From the NCBI GenBank assembly GCA_963681505.1, contig OY811975.1, positions 8,856,635 through 8,920,634 on the forward strand: 64,000 bases of DNA. Reading direction: 5' to 3'. Positions 1 through 11,159 of this stretch are shown here, piece after piece; the stretch's first letter is position 1; every line of letters starts with the position of its first letter. This DNA comes from Eunapius fragilis (lineage: Eukaryota > Porifera > Demospongiae > Spongillida > Spongillidae). A program made the translations under genes and the position numbers. The notes below the pieces were generated by a model. That model did not search any database. It worked only from the letters and a program-made list of their open reading frames with translations, and was not told the origin of the DNA.

Positions 1-1040
1 ATGACCATATGGAAATCTTTAAAAACACACAGGTTTAAGGCAGCGCAGTATTTTTATGCAAAAGAATTAAAAGCTGAAATTATACGTGAAAGTACAGAAC
101 CCTAAACCTCACATTCGTTGAAAGTTAGGGTAAAATCAGAAGTATGGTTTGTACGTTTCATGCCCATCGTTGTATACCTCGTAATGTCGAGGTACCTCGG
201 AACGGAAGAGATTAAAAGCTTTGAAATAGTCCTCTTCTTTCTTATATGCCAGAAGGCCAGTGAATAATATTCTAGATTTCCGTTATTATTTAGGAATGCG
301 AGGGAGTTCCTACATTCCTAGGAGAAATGGCAATGCTAAGGGATGCCTATTTTCCTAAAGGGATGCCGAGTTTCCTAGGAAAATTGGAGTGGGGGTGCCA
401 AAATTCCTAGGACAAATGGCACGGGGGTGCAAATTTTTCAGGGATTTCATTTTTCCTGTGATAATGGAACGCGCAAGCACACAAATCTCAGGCCAACCGC
501 CGAGAGCGTCAACGATGGCTTATAGAAACTGTTTCGTCTATGGCTGTTGTATACGCTCACCCACTGCTGAATCGCTCGTTTTACCTGTGCACCAGCCACA
601 TGATGCCATCGCTAGCATCACAAATAACTTCTATGAATAACTCTAATATATGCAATTAGCGCATACCTCAAATCTGATTGATTTCCCAAACATTACGGGG
701 GACCTGGACAGCAGTTTTTGACACCAGACCCACTATTCGCGTAGCGGGGATGTAATCATTCGGCAGCTACGTATATTGGGTCTGGGGACGAGACTAGTAC
801 CAACATTCCAGTAACGATCCGCGCGTGATCATGTAGAATTGTGTGCCTGTCGGTTCGGTAAAACTCTTTAGGGGCCACTCATTGCGTAGCGCACAACAAA
901 AATACATCAGAGCCATGAGATAAAGTGCACAGTAGGGCCGAGTTAATGCCACAGTACAACTGGTGTGAAGCACAACCCTTCCTTCCTTATTGATGGAATT
1001 AGCATCCTTCAGGCACAGATAGTTTAACAGCCTCCGTTCG
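1..1040. other. no gene recognised
   Basis: I see no supportable coding exon. Between about 300 and 440 a degenerate unit built on a TTCCTAGGA core and 'gggatgcc' recurs three or four times, which looks like a decayed short tandem repeat. The rest looks like ordinary non-coding sequence. Confidence 0.5.
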
Positions 1041-1049
1041 TCATTTCAC

Positions 1050-1410
1050 CCTCCCTGATGTTGCTATGTACCACATGTTGTTATCTACCCCTCGCTCATG
1101 TTGCTGTGTATCCAGGCCCTGCCTTACGTTGCTATGAACCCTCCCTTATGTTGCTACGTATCCCTCCTTTATGTTGCTATGTACCCCTCCAAATGTTTTT
1201 ATACCCCTCCCTTATGTTGCTACGCACCCCGCTATGTATCCCTCCTATGCCCTCCCGTATGTTGCTACGTACCCCGCTATGTATCCCTCCTATATGCCCT
1301 CCCGATGTTGCTATACACCCTTCCATATGTTGCTACCCCTCCCGTTCATTGCTATGCACCCCTCCTTATGTATACCTCCCCTCCCTTTTATTAACATATA
1401 CTCCACTCCC
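1050..1410. repeat. degenerate minisatellite (tatgttgctatgtacccctcc-like unit)
   Basis: A unit of about 24-30 bases containing 'atgttgctatgta' followed by 'cccctccc' recurs more than ten times with substitutions and small indels. The tract is open in three forward frames only because the repeat lacks stop codons. The frames drift from unit to unit, so I do not treat it as protein coding. Confidence 0.75.
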
Positions 1411-1666
1411 CCCATAATCATTAGTTGCCCTCTCCTCCCCATAACTATTGCATACCTAATATACCTACTTTGTCATCTACATATTCATATCTGTCTCACT
1501 GAATCAGAAAGTTGTCCCCGCGTCTCGTGCTCTCAGAATTGACTCACGAGCCATGGATACGTAAGGGATAGGTTATCGGATATTCCTTGTGTGTACCAGT
1601 TTTATACTGAACTAGGTCTCCGCACCCCTACAGGAATATGCTCCCAGCTCTACGAGGCAGCGTTTG

Positions 1667-2430
1667 TTACAACCAGTTGAGTACATATGCAACCTCATCC
1701 CCACCAGCTTGAGGGTATATGACGCAAAATGATTGTCTGCTTTTTACCAACTGACTGCTTGTTTTCCTAATGACGTTGGGTCTAAAACAAACAAGTGGAG
1801 AACAAATAGGAGATTTGTCTATCAGTTTTTGAACCATTATGATTAAAAACTTTTTGCAGCACATCTTGAACTCAAACACCAATCGTTCTGTTACTTTCAC
1901 GTATTCCTCGCGGAATTCTATCTGTAACAAAGCTACCTTTACACTGGATACTTGGTGTGATTATTTGTATGTAAAGTATCACTTTTTCAATTAGTTTTTA
2001 TAATGCTACCATTCAATCAACTGTTTTCATCACATCAGGTTTAATAAACCTTTCCATGAAACCTTTAATTAAAGTGAATATATCCTGTACAAAAAATGAA
2101 AGTAATGGTCGATCAGCTTGATAGTATTTAAAAAGTTGAATCTCCTTTGAAAAAATCTAACTTTGCAACAAACATGTGTTCAACATTTTCATATGCTTTG
2201 TTCCTTGGTTCTTTTATTTTAGCTTTTGCAGCTTTAACATATGCTACCATTTGAGGGAAAATTTCTAATTCCCTCTTATCTACTTGACCCAGCAATGTGA
2301 ACAAAATTTGAAAAATACTTGATCTAGTTACTTCTGTAAAATCTTCACGACGGGCTGGGGAGTGTGAAAAGCAACCAAATACTGCGTAGTGCATGTTCCA
2401 TGTTCCAATCTGTAGCATTAGCACCATCTC
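1667..2430 (-). pseudogene. remnant of a hAT-like (DUF4371-type) transposase
   Basis: Two minus-strand segments resemble the middle of hAT-like transposases of the DUF4371 group. One, at 2128-2427, contains a 'FSHSPARREDF' segment like the conserved FSHS-x-KR stretch that precedes the RW motif in those proteins. The other, at 1667-1930, contains a basic and hydrophobic block ('CCKKFLIIMVQKL') that resembles a later region. They lie in the expected order on the same strand but are separated by stops and lack the rest of the protein. No terminal repeats were found. The assignment rests on remembered family patterns and is tentative. Confidence 0.4.
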
Positions 2431-4340
2431 GGAATGAATTACGTATTACATGCAGCCAACAGCTAACTACATTAAAAAGTTCCTTAAATGTCTAAGTCTT
2501 AACTCTAGCTTGAACCATTTCATAGGCTCTCTAGTTTACACTTAGTCCATCCATTGTAGACCAGAATAGCCAGTTTCAATGCCAATAGATCAAAAGAGAC
2601 ACAAAGTATGGTGCCATTTATATAACTAAATATGCACACATCTTTTCGCCACAGCTGTACTGTTTAGCTATTTCTCTACCTGGAAACATAAGCTGAAATA
2701 CACCTTCGATGTTTTCACTGGATCTGAATGAGAAATGACTGGAAACCACTTTTAAACATCGCCCATACATCGGCAGTCATCTTGCGTTTCATTTCAAATT
2801 GAATTATAAGTGACATTAAAAATGCTAAAATCGATCTCAATGTACGCTGTTATTTCCATTGCCATGAGAGCAAACAATTTTTGCGAAAATGAAGGCAAAA
2901 ATCTAAATACTACCGCATCTAATTATAAAGTTCAGCATTAAATCATCGTTTTATTAAGGAAATTTCTGTAGCACTAAACTTTTTCACATGATCACGTGTT
3001 ATAATTACGAGAGTGGTTGTTCCCCAGATGAAGTTGGATGTGCATCAAAATTATGGTCTCTGCGTAAAAAATATTTAGGTGTGTTGTGTAGTTAAGAAGC
3101 GCACAATGTTATATCAATGGCTTTAGTACTTTATATACCTGCCTGCCTATTTTCCATTTGTTGCCAAATTGGCCTAAGGAAGTATCTAGCTATCCTATTC
3201 TCGACTGCACCTACAAAAGGGGCACGAGTTATTTAAACCAGAAATGAAATGATGAAGCCACTTACCAGAACGGGTGGGTAAATGCATTTTTCAGTGGCAT
3301 AATGCTAAATGGTTCATATTGTAATTTAGCCGCTATACAAGTAGCCCCCTTCCCTGCCCCCGCTATAAAAATAGTACAGCCATTGTATGTCCACACCTGC
3401 TCAATCCCAGTTGATCTTATCCCTTCAGGTGTTTAGATTCATTGCCCACTGCATGCCACATATACATAAACAAAACGCAAATGCAACCAGATTGAATGCG
3501 ATCCCTAAAGCAGTGGCTACAATGATTTAGAGGGTTACCTGAACTTCACTGAAGCTTATGCAAGCATGGCGCATGCATATAAAAAAAGAAGCACAGATTG
3601 ACTGCAACCGTTTGACCGTTGACTCGATTTTCACGACCTTCGGCGGTCAAATATTGACACTGCATGACTGAGATGCTGCGTAAATTATACAGCTGCAGTA
3701 AAGGGTGAAACATGAACATGAGACATCAGTTATGTAGGTAGTGCATAACCATCTGAGGAACCTGTGGGAAGGTCCCAGAAAAAAATCGGATAGTGACCTT
3801 TAGGCCCCGAATCTTATGGAACCACTTGTACTGAAGTTTCATTATGCAACTTACATGTGCAACACAGCATTTAGTCAATTTCACCATACAACCGCTCTAT
3901 CCAGCGGTGTGGGCACGAGGATACGTAAGGTATTTTCCCGTGTTCGCTATGAAAACCTAACTTACAAAAATAAGGTATATCACGCGTGAAATTATACCTC
4001 CAAGGGTACGCGTATTGTTAACATGCACATGAAGATGAAATGTGGAATCATTTCACAGCTTTTGGTGCAAAAAACTGCATCTGATTCATTTTAAATTGCA
4101 TGCTTACAATAATATAAAAAGGGCTCATATAGGACTGGGTACTCGTACGTTTTCGGGGAGTCCGACTAGTGCGATACTATAACCGTAATATACTCTCCAT
4201 AATAATGGTCTTATTATAATAGTATCGATTAACGCATGCACTAATACACAAATACAACGAATATATTGATGCGTAGTGAGTTCATATTAGTTAAAACAAA
4301 CATGTAGTAACTCATACACAGTCACACTACTAGAACAGGC
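2431..4340. other. 3' flank of tyrosinase A, no gene recognised
   Basis: This AT-rich interval lies downstream of the minus-strand tyrosinase A and shows no convincing exon. A stretch near 2760-2870 ('catacatcggcagtcat' and following) is similar to 25875-25980 downstream of tyrosinase B. Both copies are on the plus strand although the genes point in opposite directions, so this is a dispersed repeat rather than shared 3' flank. Confidence 0.4.
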
Positions 4341-5575
4341 TTAGATCGCTTGTCCGTACAAGTATGGAAGACACATTTTTGGCATATTGGACGCGCCCAT
4401 GTTGCTTTCAAAGCTCTGTGGCCGGTATAGGTATCTTTCAAAGTCCACGAACCCGGTAGACGTCTGCGAGGATTTCAGCATATCGTTGGTGTACCCGTTA
4501 TCACTCAGTACAGAGTTTAGCTTCTCGTAGTTGTTCATTAGGTTGGAAAAGCGCTTCGCCATTACTATCTCTTCGTAAGTGGCATGGAATAGTTTGAACG
4601 CCTCCTCCGACATATTCGGGTAGGGTCGATGGATGAGACGAGACAGCTTCAAGGGGGAATAGTGTTTGTCGTTCATGTCACGTGGGCACACGGGAGTATA
4701 TGTGGTGTTGGTGCAGCACGCCTGTGTAGGCTGTTGGATGCAGACCTTGACACACCCAGGCTGGTTCTGAAGGTCATATACTACAGAGGGCGTTGCCCCG
4801 GACGCCCCCGGCATAGGACTAGTGTTCATCGAATAAAAAGCAAGATTTTTATATGCCGCTCCATTGGCCTGCCAATCGGACCACATTCTATCGATAAAAC
4901 CGTGATGGAGGAAGAAGATGGGGTCGTTTGCGGAATCGGCTGTACACATCGTGCCTCCGATGTCACAATGGACGACGTCATGAAGGTTACTTGCAACCGT
5001 ACTGTGCCATGTCTGGAACTGATTAACAGCTATCCTTTGGGCCATAGCCACCGCCGCACAGTCCGGAAGGACATTGTTGAAGCTGCGGGAGAGAGGGGCA
5101 CCGTTCGGCTGTATCCACGTCTGCCACTGGAACGGTCCCGTCGTGACAAGGAGATCATTAGTGCTTTGGTCGCCATTACCGCCAAAGCCACACTGTGCGT
5201 TCCAAATGATGGAATTTTGCCATCCTTGAGACTCCAAGCTCCAGTCCCAGTATGGCATAGTGATTCTGCAGTCGATTTTCCTCAGCAGATTCTCCAGCTG
5301 AAGCAGATACCAACGATGCCATGGTAAGAAGAACGTTATATCATGAATTCCCGAACCGAAGACTTCACTGTGGAGGTTCACAAGGCTATCGTAGCATGGT
5401 TTCCATTGTGGCTGTGTGCTGGCTGTCACGACCGCGTTGATATATCGGCATCGCTCCACCTGTGCCATCGAGCGCCAATCTTTGCGTACTCGACAGCAGT
5501 TGGTCAGATATCCACCCGCACACGTGCATCTCCTTCCGCACGTGTCGTACTGTGTACCCGATCCTGTGCATCTCT
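4341..5575 (-). CDS. tyrosinase A exon 3 (catalytic domain)
   Basis: The exon opens after a TATACAG acceptor with a Cys-rich module (CTGSGTQYDTC, then a CTC motif and CCRVRK). It continues into the tyrosinase domain. The CuA region has a His in LHSEVF, a second in GIHDITF and the third in PWHRWY, followed by PYWDWS. The CuB region has LHDVVHCDIGG and DPIFFLHHGFIDRMW. A C-terminal segment ends in YGQAI before the stop. The exon encodes about 411 residues and is about 85-90% identical by eye to tyrosinase B. No internal stop or frameshift is present, so the catalytic exon looks functional even though exon 2 is interrupted. The proposed role is extracellular phenol oxidation, for example in cross-linking, pigment or defence. 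That role is inferred from the family only. Confidence 0.9.
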
Positions 5576-5628
5576 CTGTATAGAAATGGATATTAGGGGA
5601 CTAGACTTAGTGCAGAATGGCGACTTAC

Positions 5629-5847
5629 GTTTAGACACCGAGCATTCATTTAGCGCCGTACACCCGGGTAGGGGAGGATTTTGTCGCTTCATGAACTGAT
5701 GACCCCCCTCGCGCTTCTTTTCCTTCGGCAGTTCAACACTCCCGCCACCGAGTAGGTCTATATCGCATTTATCAGGAGGCGGAACCTTCGGAAACGGGTT
5801 GCGAGCTGACGCGTCTGAAACGTACTGGTCGAAGGGGCCGAGGTACG
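5629..5847 (-). CDS. tyrosinase A exon 2, 3' part
   Basis: On the minus strand the coding sequence starts immediately after the inserted element (AACAGTG then CGTACCTCGG). It encodes YLGPFDQYV, then NPFPKVPPPD, and a QFMKRQNPPLPGCT segment that matches tyrosinase B. It ends at the GTAAGT donor read from 5628. Its final part differs from gene B by a small indel-rich stretch (DLLGGGSVELPKEKK), consistent with a variable linker. The phase at the donor is 1, as in gene B. Confidence 0.85.
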
Positions 5848-6566
5848 CACTGTTAAAAAAAAAGGCCCGAGGGGTGTTAGGTCTGAGGGGTGTTACAGCC
5901 CATGGGGTGCTATGATAACACACTAGGGTGTTCAGCTTACACCTATGGGTGTTGGCAGACTACGCGAGAGTGTTAGCACCGTATCCCACCAATAATGGAG
6001 TGTTAAGACATTTAAAAGGTGTGTTGTCATAGCACTGATTTACCGCATTACACCCCAGTGAACGCGTTCCCAGCCTTGTTTGTTTGACGGATTGAGGGCG
6101 TGGTTGGCAAGATGCTATGGCAGCTGTGACAGACTTCGTAGTTGGATTGAACTTTAAAGCCGAACGTTATCTTTAAGGTATGTACGCACGCACACGACTT
6201 ACAGTACTAAACGCTGGCCTTGGCGGGCGTTCGTCGGTGTGGGTAGTGCGTTTGTACACGTTAGCGTCGCTTTTACAACGTGCAATAACGGTATACAACA
6301 AAGCTGTGTTTAAGAAGGCTTGCGTGCAGTGGTTCATGTATGCGCACCACGTCACAGTGTTAAAACTCCATCTGGATTCTAGTTAGACCACACCCTAATA
6401 GTAAAATTACATGGGAACATATATATATTGTTGAACACAAGTTTTTCATATGTTATCACATGTAGCTCAAGGAGGAGCATAGTAATCATCTGGTACCAAC
6501 ACAATATAATCATGTCTATCACCTGTTACAGTCAATACAGTTCATACAGGATAGTATATGTACGCT

Positions 6567-7466
6567 TTAACTTTGAACTGTTCCAGATATATGGTGCTTC
6601 ATTACCACCAATCTGTCGCCATTTGGACATCTTCTAGCATGGAGTGGAAAAGGACTGTACAATGTTTTGAGAGATATTACCCTGGTAGAGGCCCATTGAG
6701 AGCGGCACGGAGGCCCGGGGTATTTAAGTTAATAAGGCCCCTCACCCATGCCAAGCATAGCCGCGGATCCAGGTTATAGGGGGGGTGGGGCACGGATGGT
6801 GGGTGTGGCTGGGGAGGGGGGTGCTTTTGGCTTCTGGCCCGATACGAAAAGCGGGGGGGGGGGGGGGGGGTGGTGGGTGCTGCCGGTTTCTAGCCCAATA
6901 TAAAAAGTGGGGGAAGGGGGGTATGATCGCATATCAGGGGGCCCAGGATATAGTACACTAGTAGAGTTAATGCGTACGGGTATCAATAGGTGGCGCAAGC
7001 ATGCGGCTATTATTATAAAATGCAGCCCAAAAAGTTATGAATTTATATTTGGAAGGGGGGGGGGGGGGGGAGACACGTGCACTGAGTTACCCCCCCCCCC
7101 CCCCCCTCCGGATCCGCCGCTGAAGCATCACATTTGATGATGATTCCTTCAACCCCCCAATTGTAGGAATAATATTTTCTGGACCCGGAGGCCCCTTTAC
7201 ACCCTGAGGCCCGGGGTAACATACCCTGCTTACCCCCCCCTCTCTACGGCCCTGCCCTGGTAGAGGTTGAATAACTCAATGTATAGCCATGGTAGTGCTC
7301 GTTGAATGCAAGCGTTGACATTACAGTCACAATTGCCATAGGTTTTGTGGTATCAATCATGTACAGTTCCTTAACTTGCCCAAACATAGGGTAGTCTTCA
7401 TCCACTCCTAGAATAACAATACACATAGTTTGATACTTCTGACCAGCAAAGGTGACCCATTTAGCC
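6567..7466 (-). pseudogene. CACTA-type transposase C-terminal exon, split by an insertion
   Basis: After a TGCAG acceptor (exon start 7466) the minus strand encodes AKWVTFAGQKY, then DYPMFGQVKELYMID, then FNEHYHGYTL. This matches my recollection of the C-terminal region of animal EnSpm transposases (FG-x-V-x-x-I and an F-x-x-H-x-H/Y-A/G-Y stretch). The frame is cut at 7262 by a 567-bp hAT-like element. On its other side (6687) the same frame resumes with PFPLHARRCPNGDRLVVMKH and ends at a stop at 6567, again like that family's end (PFPL, then a VxxKHxI-like close). Upstream exons of the transposase were not recognised, so the gene is truncated as well as interrupted. Confidence 0.6.
6688..7254. 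mobile_element. hAT-like non-autonomous element nested in the CACTA transposase exon
   Basis: An 8-bp direct duplication CCCTGGTA flanks the insert (6680-6687 and 7255-7262). The ends are imperfect inverted repeats: read inward, one end is GAGGCCCATTGAGAGCGG and the other is CAGGGCCGTAGAGAGGGG. Removing the insert and one duplication restores the transposase reading frame. The interior is G-rich, with homopolymer runs of 14-18 G or C near 6850, 7050 and 7090, and has no gene. The 8-bp duplication and CAGGG end point to the hAT superfamily. Confidence 0.75.
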
Positions 7467-7971
7467 CTGCAATTAAAAATATATGTGTTTATATAACGAT
7501 GACATCGTTTTTTTTTTTTCACTCATGAAAAACACGTCTCATTAACTCAATTGGGGTTACCTAGTTTTGTTGTGTAAGCAGGGGGAGGACAAGAGAGCGT
7601 GTACTATAAGGATGATGGAGATGCTTGTGAGGATGATACAGGAAGTGTAAGGGGGAGGAGGCTGGGGGAAGGAGGGTGAGGAGGATGATAGTTTTGATTA
7701 GGGAGGTACAGTGTAGGAGAATTGGATTGGGGAGGTGTAAGAAAATTGGGAGGGGGGGGGTATGGTAATCAAAGGTGGGAGAGGATCCTCCCTTCACAAT
7801 CTGATTAGGAAGATGCGGACCGGGTGATAGTAGTAATGAATTTACAAATATTTTATGTTCATGCACATACATGTATTTGTCATTCAAAACGAGTTCTGAA
7901 CATGCATTAAATATTAATGATGGACAGTCTTTAGCTTCATTTAGTGTTTTGTACCCTTCAGCTTTGGAGGG

Positions 7972-8508
7972 AACTGGTGGCTATAGTTGGCACTGACAAT
8001 GAGGAAGTGGCTAGTGAGAGATGGAAAATGATGATTCCTAAAGTGTACAGACTGTCAAAGAAGGAAGCTGAAAGTCGGGAGAATATTTCTGCTATACTTA
8101 AAGCTCAGCTCGGTGAGATACAGAATTGCACAAATGAGGAAGGTAATTGTAAAGAGGCTATTTTTACATGTTTATACAGATAATCTTTGCTGTGAATAAT
8201 GACTGTGAAAAGGGGTAGTTGTAGTTATGTACAGATACGAAAAGATATTATGGCTTTGACACATTTCATTTTATTAAAGTTAGATAGCTCTGGTATATTG
8301 GCATATAATAAACACCATCTTTAAAATTATATAGGGTCTTGATAAAATGATTTAGAATTTTTCTAAATGCCAGCTAAACTTTTCAGTATAAATAACAATG
8401 CATGCACATAAACACTTGTGATTTACAAGTAGTGACTGTTTCTGTTTGTTTACACATGTTCAAATTTGTGTGTGTGTGCGCACATGTGTGTGTGCATGTG
8501 TGTGTGTA

Positions 8509-8556
<48 letters not shown>

Positions 8557-9068
8557 TTTGGACAGCAAATACACTGAGCGAACTGCACTCTTTGGAGCTA
8601 CTCAATGCCTTACTTACGCCCAAGAAATATGCGAGCAAAAGTATCAACGTTGTGCTCTGAATGTCTGTGAGTTTTCTAAATACTGAGGGGCTTAGAGGTG
8701 GAGGAGGAGGGGAGTGAGCAAACATCTGTAGGTGTTAAAAAACATTTTCCTGACAGATTTGTACCCAACTGGAACAGGCTGTACAAACTGTGGGACAAAA
8801 CTGGCCCTACATACTTATAGTGAATCATGACTCTACTGCCCCACAAATCTTTGTTGTTACCGAACAAGAGATCCTGGTAGAGAAGCCAACTTGCTGGGAG
8901 GCTATCAAGTCTCTGTATGGAGCATACTTTGCCTTTAATATAGAGTATCCAAAATCCAGTCTAGCATTCCTTACATTTGGACAATTCTATATTCTAGACA
9001 TCCAGGATAGTCAGAAAATACCTACCCTAGCTGTTTGTGTCAAGTCAACACTGGATCGACTATTGTAA
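7972..9068 (+). CDS. SAMD3-like protein, C-terminal exons (inside the CACTA element)
   Basis: Two good exons and one weaker exon are visible. Exon 7972-8112 (CTTCAG acceptor, GTGAGA donor) encodes LWRELVAIVG, then SERWKMMIPKVY. It is the counterpart of the exon at 41295-41451 in the other CACTA element (LEFELDLITD, then EKWRKIVPVVL), with the same acceptor phase. A weaker exon near 8563-8656 follows a (GT)n tract. The last exon, 8757-9068, encodes WPYILIVN, QIFVVTEQEILVE, AIKSLYGAYFAFNIEYPKS and ends in KSTLDRLL-stop. That last part resembles the C-terminal domain of the SAMD3-like proteins that are abundant in fish, cnidarian and sponge gene sets. The function is unknown. No SAM exon was found here, so this copy is probably 5' truncated. 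Confidence 0.55.
8469..8551 (+). repeat. (GT)n microsatellite
   Basis: An imperfect then perfect TG/GT dinucleotide tract lies directly upstream of a candidate splice acceptor at about 8562. Confidence 0.95.
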
Positions 9069-10470
9069 CTGATCATTTTTGCTGTATGCCTGGATTGACT
9101 ATAGTAACTAATCATTTTTTTCTGTACTCTGACTAAGTGCTTATTCCTTTTTGTCATTTTGATTCATGTTACTATTGTAACTGCTGAACAAATACATGTG
9201 TATCAAACTTTGAGGTTATACCACACTGCCAAAAGCTTTTTGAGTCGTGGTAATGTGAAAGTATGTACACAGATTGATTGCATATGTTGGTCGTTAGTGC
9301 GTAGTTGCTAGCCACTTCTTTATCTGCTCTTCCTTGTAACTCTTATAAAAGCGCATCTGGGTTGCCCTTAGTTTTCTGTTGCTCCATCTATTGTTTATTT
9401 TTATGGATGAGAATATAATTATTATCGATGTGTAGCACTACATAGCGTGTTGACAAGTAGGGAGAGGCAATTAAGTAACTATAGTGAGAGGCAAGTAGTC
9501 TGAGGTATACATGTAGGATGAACTGAGGGTAAGGAAGACATGTTTGTAAAGGAAGAGACAACTGAGAAGACTCCTGATGCAGACAAGGTTTTAGCGAGTG
9601 AGGAGGAAATGGCTGTGGGGACCATTACCAAAGGTTGCCATAGAGGGGATCATGTGACTTGGACCAGACTGGTTGCCATGAAGATCATGTGATGGGTCAG
9701 TCAATAGCAGGGTAGCATTTTGATTCCACATGTGCCATATTGTATGAATATCTGAAATGGTGCCACATTTGGCATATCATGCATGCTTAAGCATGATGTC
9801 ATAATTGGATCAACTTTTTATCAGTATTAATATGTACCCATGTTTTGTGTTCATGTTGATAAAAACATTGAACTTCTAGTGAGTAAATGGGGTCGTGGCA
9901 GCAAAAAGGGACCTAGAGCATATTATAAAAATTTCCAGGAAGGAGCATCAAAGTCCACATGTGTAATAAAAATGTACGCGTAATTAAAAATTCGGGACCC
10001 TGTAACCCCATGATGGACAGGCTAATTTCCAGTGTGTATGAAAGAAGTTGTAGAGGACATAGGTGTCTCTCTGAATATGAAATATTTTGAAAACTTGAAA
10101 AAATATGCGCTAGGTCCCTTTTCGCTGCCTCGACCCCAGGGTATTTTTCATTGCGCATGCGTGACCCTTAATAGCACGTTCTCCGTGACCTTTAATATAA
10201 AGTGTTCGTGAAAGGTAATAGGCATGGTGATGTTTTGCTTGGTTTAAACCCAGTTGTTTTCTTCAAACATTTAGCGATGCGTCGTTCAATTAACAACAGT
10301 TGGGTGCCTTGAAGAGAGTGCATCGAGTTGTTCTTGGTAGGGATACTAGTACAGCAGTTCGGAATGCCTGTACAAATCCACTTCTCGGCTATATACGCTA
10401 AGGAAAATTCTACTACCGTGCTACCCAGCTACTACAGCGCACGCTACCTCACTATACGCGTGAGGAATCG
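9069..10470. other. internal CACTA sequence without recognised gene
   Basis: No exon could be supported. The interval lies between the stop of the SAMD3-like exons and the duplicated block at 10475. Near 9075-9120 the end of the SAMD3-like exon is partly repeated ('ggattgactatagtaactaatcattttt' echoes 'ggatcgactattgtaactgatcattttt'). Confidence 0.4.
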
Positions 10471-10474
10471 AGGT

Positions 10475-10680
10475 ACATGTAAGTTCCTTTTCACGCGTTC
10501 AAATACGCCCTATTTTATTTTACAAAGTCCGCAAGACTAAAAGGACATGCCTTACCAAGCTATCGGGGTAAGCCATACACGTCAGTTCCCTTTCACGCGT
10601 TCAAATACGCCCTATTTTATTTTACAAAGTTCGCAAGACTAAAAGGACACGCCCTACCAAGCTATCGAGGTAAGCCAGAA
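10475..10680. repeat. direct duplication of a ~95-bp block
   Basis: The block starting 'agttccttttcacgcgttca' at about 10475-10570 is repeated at about 10586-10680 with only a few substitutions. It lies near the right end of the CACTA element, where subterminal direct repeats are expected. Confidence 0.85.
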
Positions 10681-11159
10681 CAATGTATTTCGCTGTCAGT
10701 GCGGTCGACGGCGTTGTTACAGTATACTCCTTCGCGAAGGCCAAGATTTAAGGTCAGACATGTCTTGTACTGTAACCTGACCTTTATGTGTTCTCTTATT
10801 TTGTTTAGTGTCTGAACCAGAGAAATAACCTGCTCGAGCGTCATGGCGTGCAAAGACTTCTAACTTTCGTATATATATGTGTTCTTCATGTTGTATTTAT
10901 TTATCATCATTTTATTAAAATCAATTGGACCTGTTGTATAGTTTATTAATATCAATTTATGTTGGGATCATCAATTTACGGTAAATATACGAGATATTGT
11001 TACCTCTGTCAACACCCAATAGAGTGTACTGGCTACACTTCAGGGGTGTTAGCTGTAACACTCCTAAGCGGTTACCACTACACCCCAGGGGGTGTCATTT
11101 TTAAATATCCATACGAACACCCCGAAGTGTGTTGCGGTAACACCTTTTTTTTAACAGTG

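Larger units (their letters stand above)
5848..11159. mobile_element. CACTA/EnSpm-type (CMC) DNA transposon, 5312 bp
   Basis: The element has terminal inverted repeats CACTGTTAAAAAAAA(A)GG at 5848 and its complement ending at 11159. It is flanked by a 2-bp target duplication CG (5846-5847 and 11160-11161), exactly the dinucleotide present once at the same site of tyrosinase B. Both subterminal zones are full of GTGTTA/TAACAC words, as is typical of CACTA elements, where subterminal repeats bind transposase. CACTR ends with 2-4 bp duplications are the family hallmark. Inside are a minus-strand transposase C-terminal exon (6567-7466, interrupted) and plus-strand SAMD3-like exons (7972-9068). 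Most of a transposase was not found, so this copy is probably non-autonomous. Confidence 0.88.

Noticed and set aside
1058-1542. Overlapping Pro/Tyr/Cys-rich frames
   Set aside because: All three frames are open because the minisatellite unit lacks stops. The frames shift from unit to unit.
4629-5327. 232-residue plus-strand open frame
   Set aside because: It is antisense to the tyrosinase A catalytic exon, whose copper motifs are unambiguous on the other strand. The same reasoning removes the antisense frame at 24892-25413.
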